Origin: Desulfosporosinus sp. OT
GTDB taxonomy: Bacteria; Bacillota; Desulfitobacteriia; Desulfitobacteriales; Desulfitobacteriaceae
Length of the DNA: 64,000 nt
Direction of reading: 5' to 3'
Assembly: GCF_000224515.1 (NCBI RefSeq)
Contig: NZ_AGAF01000164.1
Coordinates: forward strand, 1 to 64,000
The notes under the pieces are model-generated. The model did not search any database. It was not told where the DNA came from and saw nothing but the letters and a program-made list of their open reading frames with translations. The translations under genes and the position numbers were made by a program. Shown in pieces: positions 53,253 through 62,557 of the stretch (positions within the stretch are counted from its first letter, which is position 1; each line of letters starts with the position of its first letter).

Positions 53253-54667
53253 TATTTTTCACCTACTTTCTGGCTCAAAGCTTCTTGAATAATTTGTCGG
53301 GCAATCGGAGCAGCCGCCCCTCCTCCGGTTCCACCATGTTCCACGAGAACGGCTACCGCAATCTGTGGAGCTTCAGCGGGTGCAAAGGCAATATACCAGG
53401 CATGAGTCAAGACGTTTCCTCCTGGTTCTGCTGAACCTGTTTTCGCTGCAACTTGAACATTGGGTAATGCCCCTGGAGCAGCCGTCCCATCGGTCACGGC
53501 GGTTACCATTGCACTTGTGATTTTATCTGCTTCTTCTTTAGTTAGGGCAGTCAGCCAAGGCTGTGGTTTCTGTTCATAGACAACCGTCTGGGCGGGGTCT
53601 AAGACACGTTCCACGAGATGTGGAGCCATAATGACCCCATGGTTGGCGATACCAGCCGTTATCAACGCCATATGAAATGGTGAGACTAGAACCTCGCCTT
53701 GACCAAAAGCACTGGCAGCCAGAAGATTTGTTGTCAAATTCTCAGGAATTTTCTCGGCCTTAGTAATTGAGCTTGTTGGGACATTAAGTTCAAAGGGGAT
53801 TTTCTGTCCAAAACCGAAACCTTTAACCGCGGTAAGAAAATTTTTATCTCCTGCCTGTACCCCAAACGTCGCAAAGTATGCGTTACAGGAATCAGCTAAA
53901 GCCATATTATAGTTAACCCAGCCAAATGCCCTACCGTTTTGTTCGTTAATGACTTGTCCATTAATAATTGCCGAACCTGTACTATCATAAAGATCCGTCG
54001 TATTTATCCCACCTCGGAACAAGGCGGCAGACGTGACCACCTTCATGATTGACCCCGGCGGGAAAAGAGAAAAAGCATGATTTTCAAGTGGCCTATCCTG
54101 CGTGCGACTAATGATGTCTTTCCAGTCCTGTTCTAGGTTTGTGGGGTCGAAACTAGGTTGACTCACCAACGCCAACACTTCTCCTGTCCGAGGATCGATG
54201 GCTACAGCAGCCCCCATTTTCCCTTTGAGCGCGTTATAAGCGATGCTTTGTAAACGTGAATCCAAGGTGAGCACCACATCATCCCCTTGACGAGGAAGTG
54301 CAAAGAGCTGTTGAACTGCTTGAGTAGTTGTTGCATCTTTAATTCCCAGCAACCAATCTGCCGAGTTGCCTTCAAGGCCGGAAGCACCAAGTTGCACAGT
54401 AGAATAGCCGATTAACGGCTCAAACATTTCTCCTTGCGGGTACTCACGTACCTTCTTATCCTTAGAAACTTTAGTTTGTGCTATAATTTCGCCGTTACGA
54501 TCAAAAATTCCTCCCCGAGTTACACGGCTTTCCATAAGAATTAAGCGGCGATTAGCGTTGTTCTTTAACAGAGTATCTGCCTGAACAACCTGCCAATAAA
54601 CTAAACCGAGACTTAGAATGAAAAAGCTAAAGGCCATACCAAGTGCTACTCGACGTACCCCTCGCAT
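53252..54667 (-). CDS. penicillin-binding protein (PbpA-type transpeptidase)
   Basis: A class B-type peptidoglycan transpeptidase of 471 residues with one N-terminal membrane anchor (about 8-28). Active-site motifs are all present: SIMK (S206-K209) in FPPGSIMKVV, SCN at 260-262 and KTG at 409-411. It lacks the large N-terminal region of most class B PBPs, which makes it like actinobacterial PbpA. It is translationally coupled to the FtsW/RodA gene upstream (TAATG overlap), its likely glycosyltransferase partner. Confidence 0.92.
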   Translation of the reverse strand: MRGVRRVALGMAFSFFILSLGLVYWQVVQADTLLKNNANRRLILMESRVTRGGIFDRNGEIIAQTKVSKDKKVREYPQGEMFEPLIGYSTVQLGASGLEGNSADWLLGIKDATTTQAVQQLFALPRQGDDVVLTLDSRLQSIAYNALKGKMGAAVAIDPRTGEVLALVSQPSFDPTNLEQDWKDIISRTQDRPLENHAFSLFPPGSIMKVVTSAALFRGGINTTDLYDSTGSAIINGQVINEQNGRAFGWVNYNMALADSCNAYFATFGVQAGDKNFLTAVKGFGFGQKIPFELNVPTSSITKAEKIPENLTTNLLAASAFGQGEVLVSPFHMALITAGIANHGVIMAPHLVERVLDPAQTVVYEQKPQPWLTALTKEEADKITSAMVTAVTDGTAAPGALPNVQVAAKTGSAEPGGNVLTHAWYIAFAPAEAPQIAVAVLVEHGGTGGGAAAPIARQIIQEALSQKVGEK

Positions 54668-55950
54668 TATGTTGCATACTCCCTTCCCTTATTCTTGGTG
54701 CTGCGATAACTTACCGCAGTGGCATTTGAGATATTCAACAACACCCCTAGCAAGATAAAGTGAACAATGAGAGAACTTCCACCATAACTTACCCAGGGAA
54801 GTGGTATGCCCGTTAAAGGAAGTAGTTTAGTGACCCCAGCCAGAATAATTAAGGTTTCTGTTCCTAGGAGAATTCCAATTCCAGCGGCTAAGATTTGCCC
54901 AAACCGATCTTTGGCTCTCAAGCTTACCGCAAAGGCTCTCATGACAACAATGAGAAAGAGGACTAATACGGCCATGGCTCCTGCAAAGCCAAGTTCTTCA
55001 GCGATAACTGAAAAGATAAAGTCAGTGCTGGCCGCAGGGACAGTTGATGCTCCGATTCCGTTGCCTAATCCAGTCCCCAAGATTTTTCCTCCCCCAATAG
55101 CAAACAGAGATTGGGCAATTTGGTAGCCTCCACCGGTAGGATCTTGCCAAGGATTCATCCACACCATAACCCGGACTCGTACGTGCCTAAAGAGCATATA
55201 GCCTAAAGTTCCTGTCAGCAGAAAAATCGGTAGGGATATTCCCAAATAAAGAGACCTTTCCGTCACCACATAAAGCATGAGCACAAAGAGCATATAAAAC
55301 ACCAATGCCGTCCCCAAGCTCTTTTGGGCAGCTAGAATTCCAAGCACAAAAGCTACCATGATTATAAATGGACCTAAAGTCCGCGAGTCAGGTAATGAGA
55401 ATCTACCCCATTGTACAGTTCCTACCCGCAACAATTCTTCATTCTCTTCCAAGTAGGTTGCCATGAATAAAAGCAAGGCTAGTTTAACAAATTCCTCCGG
55501 TTCAATTCCAATTCCCCCCAGGTGAAGCCAACTTTTAGCTCCACCAGCCGCGGAACCAAACAGCAGAGTCACCAACAACAAGCCAACTGCTAATAGCCCC
55601 CAGAGGTATCTAAACTTTCCTAACTGTCGATAATCTCGGATCATCCATAAAACCGCGTAGAAGAGTAGAAGCCCAATATTAGCCCACCAAAATTGACGCA
55701 ATGCGATTTCCGGACTAATTCGAACCACAAATACAAGCCCCAAGGCCATAATGGCTTGAACCGCAGGCAGAATATAGGGATCTCCTTGGTAATGGAAAAC
55801 TTGCTCCATCAAGCTCCCCATCAGAACTATGGCAGTAAAAACTAACGCTTGCCAGAGAAGCTGGTTTTTCACGCCTCCCCATTTAAGCAGGCCAAGCCCT
55901 ATCCACATCATTCCTAAAATTAAACTGCGCGAGGTTAAACGTTGAATCAT
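54667..55950 (-). CDS. FtsW/RodA/SpoVE-family glycosyltransferase
   Basis: This SEDS protein polymerises peptidoglycan glycan strands. The 427-residue protein has about ten to twelve membrane helices and the family motifs KSWLHLGGIGIEPEEFVKLA and GIPLPWVSYGGSSLIVHF. The ATG at 55948-55950 follows GGAG in the phosphatase stop region; an in-frame start 16 codons upstream overlaps that gene. Pairing with PbpA-type PBP suggests the RodA branch rather than division FtsW. Confidence 0.92.
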   Translation of the reverse strand: MIQRLTSRSLILGMMWIGLGLLKWGGVKNQLLWQALVFTAIVLMGSLMEQVFHYQGDPYILPAVQAIMALGLVFVVRISPEIALRQFWWANIGLLLFYAVLWMIRDYRQLGKFRYLWGLLAVGLLLVTLLFGSAAGGAKSWLHLGGIGIEPEEFVKLALLLFMATYLEENEELLRVGTVQWGRFSLPDSRTLGPFIIMVAFVLGILAAQKSLGTALVFYMLFVLMLYVVTERSLYLGISLPIFLLTGTLGYMLFRHVRVRVMVWMNPWQDPTGGGYQIAQSLFAIGGGKILGTGLGNGIGASTVPAASTDFIFSVIAEELGFAGAMAVLVLFLIVVMRAFAVSLRAKDRFGQILAAGIGILLGTETLIILAGVTKLLPLTGIPLPWVSYGGSSLIVHFILLGVLLNISNATAVSYRSTKNKGREYAT

Positions 55951-55954
55951 CAGC

Positions 55955-56674
55955 TTACTCCAAAATACAGCACAAGGCTGTGAAATTATCCGGCGCACCT
56001 CGTTCTAAGGTAAGCTTACGCAATCTCTCAAATCTTTCTTCCCAGGAGCCCGCTTCGAGAAATGCTTCGGCAAGTTCTTGATTACTGATCATATTGGAAA
56101 ACCCGTCAGTGCACAAAAGGAAAACATCGCCTATCTGCAAACTCATACTCCTGCAATCCAGTTCAATCTCAGGTTCCGCTCCTACTGCGCGCATCAGCAC
56201 ATGCCGTTGAGGATGTTTTTCAGCTTCTTCTTGGGAGATCTGTCCTAACCGCACAAGTTCACCAACCAACGAATGGTCTGTTGTTAAGGAAGTTAACACC
56301 TCATCGCGCCATAAATAAGCGCGACTGTCGCCAACATGAGCAATAACGACTGTCTTGCTGCGCACCAGCAAAACTGTCAGAGTCGTTCCCATCCCAGCAT
56401 TTTCCGGCTCAGTTGTTGAAGATTCATAAACGACACGATTCGCTTGAACAAAGGCCTCAGTCAACTCGCTTTCTAGCGCCTGGTCCTCGAACTCAACAAA
56501 ACGAGGTGCCCTTTTTTCCAACTCTTGCAAAGCGGTCGAAGAGGCCACTTCTCCCGCACGGTGCCCCCCCATGCCATCGGCCACAGCATATAGGCCTTGT
56601 GCAGGCGACACCAAAAAAGAATCTTCATTATTTTTTCGAATACACCCTTTTTCACTAAAGCTTAGTACTCTCAT
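55955..56674 (-). CDS. prpC: PP2C-type Ser/Thr phosphatase (PrpC/PstP)
   Basis: This metal-dependent phosphatase reverses PASTA-kinase phosphorylation. Motifs: NNEDSF, AVADGMGGHRAGEVAS, VIAHVGDSRAYLW, CTDGFSNM and GAPDNFTAL. 239 residues, cytoplasmic (no membrane helix). The ATG at 56672-56674 lies inside the 3' end of the FHA gene (20-nt overlap), giving the standard N-terminus MRVLSFSEKGCIRKNNED. Confidence 0.94.
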   Translation of the reverse strand: MRVLSFSEKGCIRKNNEDSFLVSPAQGLYAVADGMGGHRAGEVASSTALQELEKRAPRFVEFEDQALESELTEAFVQANRVVYESSTTEPENAGMGTTLTVLLVRSKTVVIAHVGDSRAYLWRDEVLTSLTTDHSLVGELVRLGQISQEEAEKHPQRHVLMRAVGAEPEIELDCRSMSLQIGDVFLLCTDGFSNMISNQELAEAFLEAGSWEERFERLRKLTLERGAPDNFTALCCILE

Positions 56675-57104
56675 TTTGCCACCTCGAGTATTGGAATGTA
56701 ATACTTCCAATTTTCACATAATCTCCTGCAACCAATTGAACTGGAGAATGAATTTGCTCTCCATTAACCCAGGTTCCATTCGTACTTCCTAGGTCTTCCA
56801 CAATGGTTTGTCCTTTTTGCAACCTAAAAACAGCATGGTCAATAGAAGCAAAATGATCCGGTAAAACAATGTCATTGTGCTTGCCACGCCCTAAACGCAA
56901 CCCTTTGCCATCCACACGGAAAACACTCCCTCGAGAAAGCCCTTCTGCCCCGGTCAGTACCTCTAGCCGTCCATATTCATTAAGCGGACGTTGAAAAATC
57001 CCCTTCATTTGGAGATCAGCCATCAGTGCTGTAAAGATGCGGAATATAAAAAGATAGATAAGGGCGACAAAAGCCAGCCGTCCAATGACAAATACTAATT
57101 GCAT
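56655..57104 (-). CDS. membrane-anchored FHA-domain protein (FhaB type)
   Basis: The 149-residue protein has one N-terminal membrane helix (about 4-28) and a C-terminal FHA domain (about 65-140) with the phosphothreonine-binding pattern LRLGRGKHNDIVLPD, DHAVF and LGSTNGTWVNGE. By analogy with actinobacterial FhaB/FipA it is a phospho-dependent adaptor for the kinase and cell-wall enzymes in the same operon. Confidence 0.9.
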   Translation of the reverse strand: MQLVFVIGRLAFVALIYLFIFRIFTALMADLQMKGIFQRPLNEYGRLEVLTGAEGLSRGSVFRVDGKGLRLGRGKHNDIVLPDHFASIDHAVFRLQKGQTIVEDLGSTNGTWVNGEQIHSPVQLVAGDYVKIGSITFQYSRWQNESTKL

Positions 57105-57187
57105 ACAACCCTCCTAGCCGGAAATCGGAAGTCGGAAGTCGGAAGCCAGAAGTCAGCGACTTAAACTCACAAACTCCCAGTTTAAAT

Positions 57188-57991
57188 TCACGCCCCCCGA
57201 GGTGATCTTTGTATGACCAGTACACTTTGTCCGATTTGAATACGGTCCCCAGGAGCTGCCAACTGATGCTTAATTCTTTGTCCATTCACAAGTGAACCAT
57301 TTGTGCTTCCCAAATCATCCAACCACCAACCATTCTCTCCAGGCGAAATCTTAAGATGCCGCCGCGAAACCTCAGGATCATGAAGTACCAACTCACATTG
57401 CCCATGGCGACCAATGAAAACTTCCGTATCCTTCAGCGCAAATGATTGACCAATATCGGGTCCTTCTATCACTTCGAGAAAGTACTCTGAATTCCTTCCT
57501 TTTCGACCCTGATCCAATAAGTTTGGCTTGAAACTCTCTTTAAAAATGGTTGTACTTTCGCGCCAATCAAGTTCTTCCTCGGCGTCTTTTTCTCTTTCTT
57601 CTTCATCTCCCCAATCTACGTCAATCGAGTCATCAAAATCTACTTCAATAACCATTTCTCGAGGATTAACAGTTTCATCTGAATGCAGCTCGATCGCCGG
57701 TTTAGATAAAAACGTATACCCATTTCTAGCCGCTTCAGCAAATAAATATTTGGAGAGTTCGATGAGAAACACATCCCCAAAACTAGCCAATGACCCCCAG
57801 TCACTGGAATGAAGATAAACTCGGTAGATGTTCGGTACATATACTTGTGAAATGCTGACCTGCTTATTCTTAAGCATCGCCTTCACAAGTTCTTTGGCAA
57901 TTTCTACTGGTTGAAGGCGGGCAGCACCTTTTTTGAAAGCTCCGGTAAATAGATATTCGGCCATCCCTTCAAATCGGGCCAATAGGCTCAT
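57188..57991 (-). CDS. DUF3662 and FHA-domain protein (FhaA type)
   Basis: The 267-residue protein has the N-terminal DUF3662 domain (about 1-120, MSLLARFEGMAEYLFTGAFK), an acidic linker (DWGDEEEREKDAEEELDW) and a C-terminal FHA domain (about 190-265, VFIGRHGQCELVLHDPEVSR, LGSTNGSLVNGQ). This layout is that of actinobacterial FhaA, a kinase substrate tied to peptidoglycan synthesis. The ATG overlaps the rlmN stop (ATGA). Repeats of TCGGAAG lie in the gap after it. Confidence 0.9.
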   Translation of the reverse strand: MSLLARFEGMAEYLFTGAFKKGAARLQPVEIAKELVKAMLKNKQVSISQVYVPNIYRVYLHSSDWGSLASFGDVFLIELSKYLFAEAARNGYTFLSKPAIELHSDETVNPREMVIEVDFDDSIDVDWGDEEEREKDAEEELDWRESTTIFKESFKPNLLDQGRKGRNSEYFLEVIEGPDIGQSFALKDTEVFIGRHGQCELVLHDPEVSRRHLKISPGENGWWLDDLGSTNGSLVNGQRIKHQLAAPGDRIQIGQSVLVIQRSPRGA

Positions 57992-59049
57992 TTTAACTCC
58001 CCCTCCCACTGTCGACGAAGTTGACCGCAAGCTGCGTCAATATCCACACCCCGTTCCTCACGTGACGAAACAGAAATTCCAGCGTCTTCTAACACCTGGG
58101 CAAACCTTCTCATAAGCTCCGGATCGGGGCGCTCCATTCCGGTCCCTGCCACAGGATTAACCGGAATCAAATTTACATGTCCTAGCTGTCCTCTTAGTAA
58201 TCTGGCCAGCGCCTGAGCTTCTTCCCGTTTTGCATTTTCAGCCGTCAAGGCGACCTCAAAGGTAATCCGTCGATGCGTAATTTGGGTATACTCTTGGCAG
58301 GCCTCCATAAGCTGGGCCAGTGGATAACGCCGATTCATAGGAATCAAATCATTTCTGACTTTATCCTGCGCTGCATGAAGAGATACTGCCAGACCCACTT
58401 GAGGATTATCTTTAGCCAGTTGAATAATCCGAGGCACAACTCCACTGGTTGAAATCGTCATCCGCCGCATGCCAATATTTAGCCCCTGTCCATGATTCAA
58501 AAGTAGGATCGCCTGAAGAACCTGATCATAATTGAGAAGGGGTTCCCCCATACCCATAAAGACAATGTTAGTCACCTGAAATTCCGGGTCTTCCTGACGA
58601 ACAAAATGGGTAATATCCAAGACTTGACCCACAATCTCAGCAACAGTTAAGTTTCTCCGAAACCCTTCCAACCCAGTAGCACAAAATGCGCAACCTACGG
58701 CGCATCCCACTTGAGTAGAGACACATACCGTATGCCTATCACGTGAGCTAGTCCTTGCATAGTCCATTAAGACACACTCGATCGTCTCCCCATCTTCAAG
58801 TCGAAATAAATACTTCCGCGTGCCGTCTTCTGAACGTTGTTCACGCACTCGTTCCAAAGGATACAAATGCAAGTGAGATCTTAAAGCTTGTCGGTCACCC
58901 TTCCCTATGTTATTCATTTCATCCCAGGTGCGTACTGCTTTCTGTTGCACCCATTGGAACAATTGAATCGCCCGAAACCGTTTTAAACCGATCTCTTGAC
59001 AGATCCGTATCAGCTCATCTTCGGAACATCCGCGCAAATCAATTACCAT
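57988..59049 (-). CDS. rlmN: 23S rRNA/tRNA adenine-C2 methyltransferase RlmN
   Basis: RlmN is a radical-SAM enzyme that methylates A2503 of 23S rRNA and A37 of some tRNAs. The cluster Cys residues are C116, C120 and C123 (GCAVGCAFCATG); the methyl-accepting Cys is near the C-terminus in DIDAACGQLRRQ. 353 residues. It lies between rsmB and the FHA genes. Confidence 0.96.
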   Translation of the reverse strand: MVIDLRGCSEDELIRICQEIGLKRFRAIQLFQWVQQKAVRTWDEMNNIGKGDRQALRSHLHLYPLERVREQRSEDGTRKYLFRLEDGETIECVLMDYARTSSRDRHTVCVSTQVGCAVGCAFCATGLEGFRRNLTVAEIVGQVLDITHFVRQEDPEFQVTNIVFMGMGEPLLNYDQVLQAILLLNHGQGLNIGMRRMTISTSGVVPRIIQLAKDNPQVGLAVSLHAAQDKVRNDLIPMNRRYPLAQLMEACQEYTQITHRRITFEVALTAENAKREEAQALARLLRGQLGHVNLIPVNPVAGTGMERPDPELMRRFAQVLEDAGISVSSREERGVDIDAACGQLRRQWEGELK

Positions 59050-59126
59050 ATTATTTATTATTCACCCAATTCACTCCAGTTAAACTTCCTATTAAAGAAA
59101 AGTATATCAACATCAGTTTATGCTTT

Positions 59127-60482
59127 CTAACTAGTGCGCCGGAATTTCGCCAAGAAAAATCCGTCCATTCCATGGCGATGTGGTAGAAGTTGCAGCATTC
59201 CTTTACTAGCTTGTTGAATTTCTCTTGAATCTTGTAAAGTAAAGGGCAAGTTCTCCACTAGGTTGACTGGCTCAAATTCCGGATGCTCTGAGCGAAATTT
59301 CTTGACCAGTTCAAAATTTTCTTCTGGTTCGATTGTGCAGGTTGAGTAAATCAAATCCCCCCCGACTGCAACGCAAGACGCCGCTCTTTCTAAGATCGCA
59401 AGCTGAAGTTGGGGCAAATCCTTGATGTCCTGTTCTTCTTTCCGCCAACGTAGATCAGCTCTCCGTCGGAGAACACCCAAACCTGAGCAAGGAGCATCCA
59501 CTAACACACGCTGCTGCGAACCGAGTTTTATGCCTGGCAAATCCCGGGCGTCACCTAACTGAGGTTGGATTATCGTGATACCTAATCTTTGGGCTAACTG
59601 ATCAATGAATTCAAGTTTATGAGCATGAACATCAAATGCTAGGATTTCTCCCTCATTCCCCATCATCTGGGCCAAATGCGTAGTTTTCCCACCAGGGGCA
59701 CTACAAGCATCCAAGACATTTTGGCCAGGTTTAGGGGCGACCACATGAGCAACTAGTTGAGAGCTTTCATCCTGAACCGTAAAAAGTCCCTCACAGAAAC
59801 TCTCAACTCTTTCTAAGGAACCGAAATTCTGGATTCTCAGACTTTCTGGAATCCGAGTTCCGACTTCGACTGTAATTCCTTCTTGTGTAAGACGATCCAT
59901 TAAATCTTCACGTGAGATCTTTAGCGTATTTGTGCGGATCCAAGTTTGAGCAGACTCATTATTAGCTCGGCATAAGGCTTCTGTTTCCTCCAGACCCCAG
60001 CGTTTTAACCAACGCTGAATCATCCATTCGGGGTGAGAATAGCGCACTGAAAGATAGCGTACAGTTTCACGTTTCTCATCCGGCCAAGAAAAATCCCACC
60101 CCTGATTCATAACCTTGCGTAAAACGACATTCACTAAGCCTGTGTATTTCGGGAATAGTTTCGCTAACTCTACACTCTCATTAACTGCAACCGCATCTGG
60201 AACTTTATCCACATAAAGCAGTTGGAAAGCCCCAATACGCAAAATAGCCCTAACCTCATGAGGAAGCGCCGACATTGGCTTACTTAAATACTTGCGCAAC
60301 ACATAATCCAAGGTTAGCCGATGTTTAAGCGCACCATTGACCAATAAAGTTACAAATTGACGGTCTCGAGAATCGGTTAGCTTGCCAACATTTTTCTGGA
60401 GCAAGAGATTAGCATACGCTCCTTCTACCTCAACACGGGTCAGCATATGAACCGCCATCCCTCGAGCTGTTTCTTTAATCAT
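59127..60482 (-). CDS. rsmB: 16S rRNA (cytosine967-C5)-methyltransferase RsmB
   Basis: RsmB (Sun/Fmu) makes m5C967. It has an N-terminal NusB-like domain (about 1-135) and a methyltransferase domain with VLDACSAPGGKTTHLAQ, VDAPCSGLGVLRR and the catalytic YSTCTIEPEEN. 451 residues. The ATG at 60480-60482 is preferred over a TTG six codons upstream; it overlaps the zinc-peptidase stop. Confidence 0.94.
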   Translation of the reverse strand: MIKETARGMAVHMLTRVEVEGAYANLLLQKNVGKLTDSRDRQFVTLLVNGALKHRLTLDYVLRKYLSKPMSALPHEVRAILRIGAFQLLYVDKVPDAVAVNESVELAKLFPKYTGLVNVVLRKVMNQGWDFSWPDEKRETVRYLSVRYSHPEWMIQRWLKRWGLEETEALCRANNESAQTWIRTNTLKISREDLMDRLTQEGITVEVGTRIPESLRIQNFGSLERVESFCEGLFTVQDESSQLVAHVVAPKPGQNVLDACSAPGGKTTHLAQMMGNEGEILAFDVHAHKLEFIDQLAQRLGITIIQPQLGDARDLPGIKLGSQQRVLVDAPCSGLGVLRRRADLRWRKEEQDIKDLPQLQLAILERAASCVAVGGDLIYSTCTIEPEENFELVKKFRSEHPEFEPVNLVENLPFTLQDSREIQQASKGMLQLLPHRHGMDGFFLAKFRRTS

Positions 60483-61164
60483 CACTTCTACCCCGAGCAA
60501 TCAAAATTAATCGTGCTAACTGAAGCACAGCAGACAACGCCGCTGCCACATAGGTTAAAGCGGCCGCATTTAACACAGAGCGTGCGCCGCGCACTTCCTC
60601 GCTGCGCAGCAGATTTTCCTTCTGTAATAGAGACAATGCTCGATGACTGGCATTGTATTCCACCGGAAGAGTTATGATCTGGAAAAGCACAGCAAAGGCG
60701 AAAGCAAAAATTCCCAACTGAAGAAGCCAGTTAAAGCTCGGCATGAAAAGGCCAATCATGATCAACATCGGACCCGCCCCGCTACCGAAGTTAGCGACAG
60801 GGACAAAAGATGACCTAAGTTGCAATGGGAAATAATCTGTCGCGTGTTGTAACGCATGTCCCGTTTCATGAGCGGCTACCGCCACAGAAGAAAGTGAACT
60901 GCTCCGATAAACGTCTTCACTGAGTTTAATAACCCTAGTACGCGGATCGTAGTGGTCAGAAAGACGTCCTCCAATTGGTTCGACCTTAACATCGTATAAT
61001 CCATTGCTATTCAAGAGCGCCCGTGCAACCTGTGCCCCTGTAAGCCCTGATTGAGATCGAATTTCAGAGTATTGTTTGTAGGCAGTGGAAATTTTAAATT
61101 GAGCGTATAACGACAATAAGATGGCTGGAATTAAGAGAACTATTGAGGCGCCCCCAAAATACAT
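60475..61164 (-). CDS. membrane zinc metallopeptidase (YugP family)
   Basis: The 229-residue protein has the zinc-binding motif AAHETGHALQHA (HExxH) near residue 100 and four to five membrane segments (about 4-20, 120-145, 150-170, 205-222). The YugP family is conserved in Firmicutes but its substrate is unknown. It sits between fmt and rsmB, a common position. Confidence 0.88.
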   Translation of the reverse strand: MYFGGASIVLLIPAILLSLYAQFKISTAYKQYSEIRSQSGLTGAQVARALLNSNGLYDVKVEPIGGRLSDHYDPRTRVIKLSEDVYRSSSLSSVAVAAHETGHALQHATDYFPLQLRSSFVPVANFGSGAGPMLIMIGLFMPSFNWLLQLGIFAFAFAVLFQIITLPVEYNASHRALSLLQKENLLRSEEVRGARSVLNAAALTYVAAALSAVLQLARLILIARGRSDD

Positions 61165-61320
61165 AATTTAACCTCCATTCTACTTGCTTGAATTTGGCGG
61201 AAAGTTCAAGTCTCTACTTATAGTTCGATGCGCGTGACACAAGTCAAAGTTAAAGTTCGAAGTTCGAGGTCAAAGGTCCCTATTTCTAATATTAGGCCCC
61301 ACGCCTGTGGCAATGAATCC

Positions 61321-62313
61321 TTAAGCAAATTTTTCTCCTGCTTGGCCATGCCGACCATTAAAAAAATCTCTAGCTAGCATGGCACGTTTCCCTGCTGGCT
61401 GGACCTCCAATATCTGAAGGACTCCATCACCTGTCTGAACCACTAAACTATCCTCCAGCACCTGAAGAATTTGACCTGGCTCAGCCGCCTTAACGCGAGG
61501 TTCAAAGTTCGAGATTCGAGGTTCAAACCTTGTCCCTTCCGCCCCCACATTCTTATCAGTGCCTAGAAAGGGAGCGCTTCGCCAGATCTTCAGGTTTTCT
61601 CCTCGAAAGGTCGTAAACGCTCCCGGCCAAGGGTTTAATCCTCGAATCTGATGATGTAGCTCAGCCGCTTTACGTGACCAATCTAATTGTTCATGTTCAC
61701 GTTTCAGAAGGGGGGCATAATTTGACTTACCCGTTTGTGGTGTAGCAAATAGCCTCCCCAATTCCAACTCACTTAACGTGTCTATTAGGAGTTTTCCTCC
61801 CAAAGAAGCTAACTCATCATGAATCTCACCCGTCGTTGCTTCATTAGAAATTAGGATTTCTCCTTTTAGCAACATATCTCCCGTATCCAAACCTTCGTCC
61901 ATAAGCATAGTAGTCACTCCAGTATGGGTTTCCCCCTTCATAACCGCCCAATGAATCGGCGCTGCCCCACGGTATGAAGGAAGCAACGAAGCGTGAACAT
62001 TTATACACCCTTTAGAAGGCAACTGTAAAATTTCTCTCGATAAGATTTGTCCGTAGGCAACAACAATAATGCTCTCCGGGGCTAAAGCCCGTAGCTGCTG
62101 AATTCCTTCCGGAGTTTTTATCTTCTCAGGTTGAAATATAGGTAACCCTAACTCCTCTGCCGCTACTTTAACAGGACTAGGTTTTAGGTTTTTCCCTCGC
62201 CCAGCCGGCCGATCAGGTTGAGTAAAGACCCCAACAACCTCATGTCCGCCCTTAACCAAGGCCTGTAAAGAGGGTACGGCAAAATCAGGTGTACCCATAA
62301 AAACTAATCGCAT
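61321..62313 (-). CDS. fmt: methionyl-tRNA formyltransferase with inserted repeat
   Basis: Fmt formylates initiator Met-tRNA. Signatures: RLVFMGTPDFAVPSL, FTQPDRPAGRGK, CINVHASLLPSYRGAAPIHW and LMDEGLDTGDML. The 330-residue length is about 15-20 above normal because of a segment near residue 265-280 (RFEPRISNFEPR) encoded by TTCGA-type low-complexity repeat (plus strand 61498-61532) in the C-terminal domain. The frame is kept. The second ATG is preferred because it is 7 nt from GGGGGG. Confidence 0.94.
   Translation of the reverse strand: MRLVFMGTPDFAVPSLQALVKGGHEVVGVFTQPDRPAGRGKNLKPSPVKVAAEELGLPIFQPEKIKTPEGIQQLRALAPESIIVVAYGQILSREILQLPSKGCINVHASLLPSYRGAAPIHWAVMKGETHTGVTTMLMDEGLDTGDMLLKGEILISNEATTGEIHDELASLGGKLLIDTLSELELGRLFATPQTGKSNYAPLLKREHEQLDWSRKAAELHHQIRGLNPWPGAFTTFRGENLKIWRSAPFLGTDKNVGAEGTRFEPRISNFEPRVKAAEPGQILQVLEDSLVVQTGDGVLQILEVQPAGKRAMLARDFFNGRHGQAGEKFA
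61498..61532. repeat. TTCGA-type low-complexity repeat inside fmt
   Basis: GGTTCAAAGTTCGAGATTCG and the following AGGTTCAAACC are built from the 7-9-nt unit (G/A)(G/A)TTC(G/A)A. The same type is found in non-coding DNA at about 10300, 17083, 24282-24317, 61252-61275, 62330-62356 and 63340-63368. Confidence 0.7.
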
Positions 62314-62379
62314 ATTCATACCCCCCTTACTTGTTGTTCGTGGTTCGTGGTTCGCAGCCCATAGTCTAAGCCTGTGAAA

Positions 62380-62557
62380 GCCAAGCCCTAGGGGCCTTTA
62401 TGCAAAGCGACTGCATTACTCTCTAAAGCCCCGCCTCAGAGAAGCATTTTCTCTAAACGATTCATTCACACTCCAAAGACTTGCCTCAGAGGCGCGATTT
62501 CTGCTAAGCGACTACATTCAACTCTACACAGCCCCGCCCCAGAGGAGCGTTTTCTGC
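62380..62557. repeat. four tandem units of about 50 nt leading into element C
   Basis: Units start near 62380, 62428, 62478 and 62531 (spacing 48, 50, 53). The common pattern is GCC(C/T)(C/T)GCC(T/C)CAGAG...(G/A)C(G/A)(T/A)TTTCTGCTAAGCGA followed by CTNCATTCAACTCT. The last unit contains the left closing arm of structured element C. The first unit is degenerate. Confidence 0.75.

Noticed and set aside
62380..62557. Possible CRISPR array
   Set aside because: Units of 48-53 nt are similar along most of their length, with no distinct repeat and unique spacer, and no cas genes are nearby.
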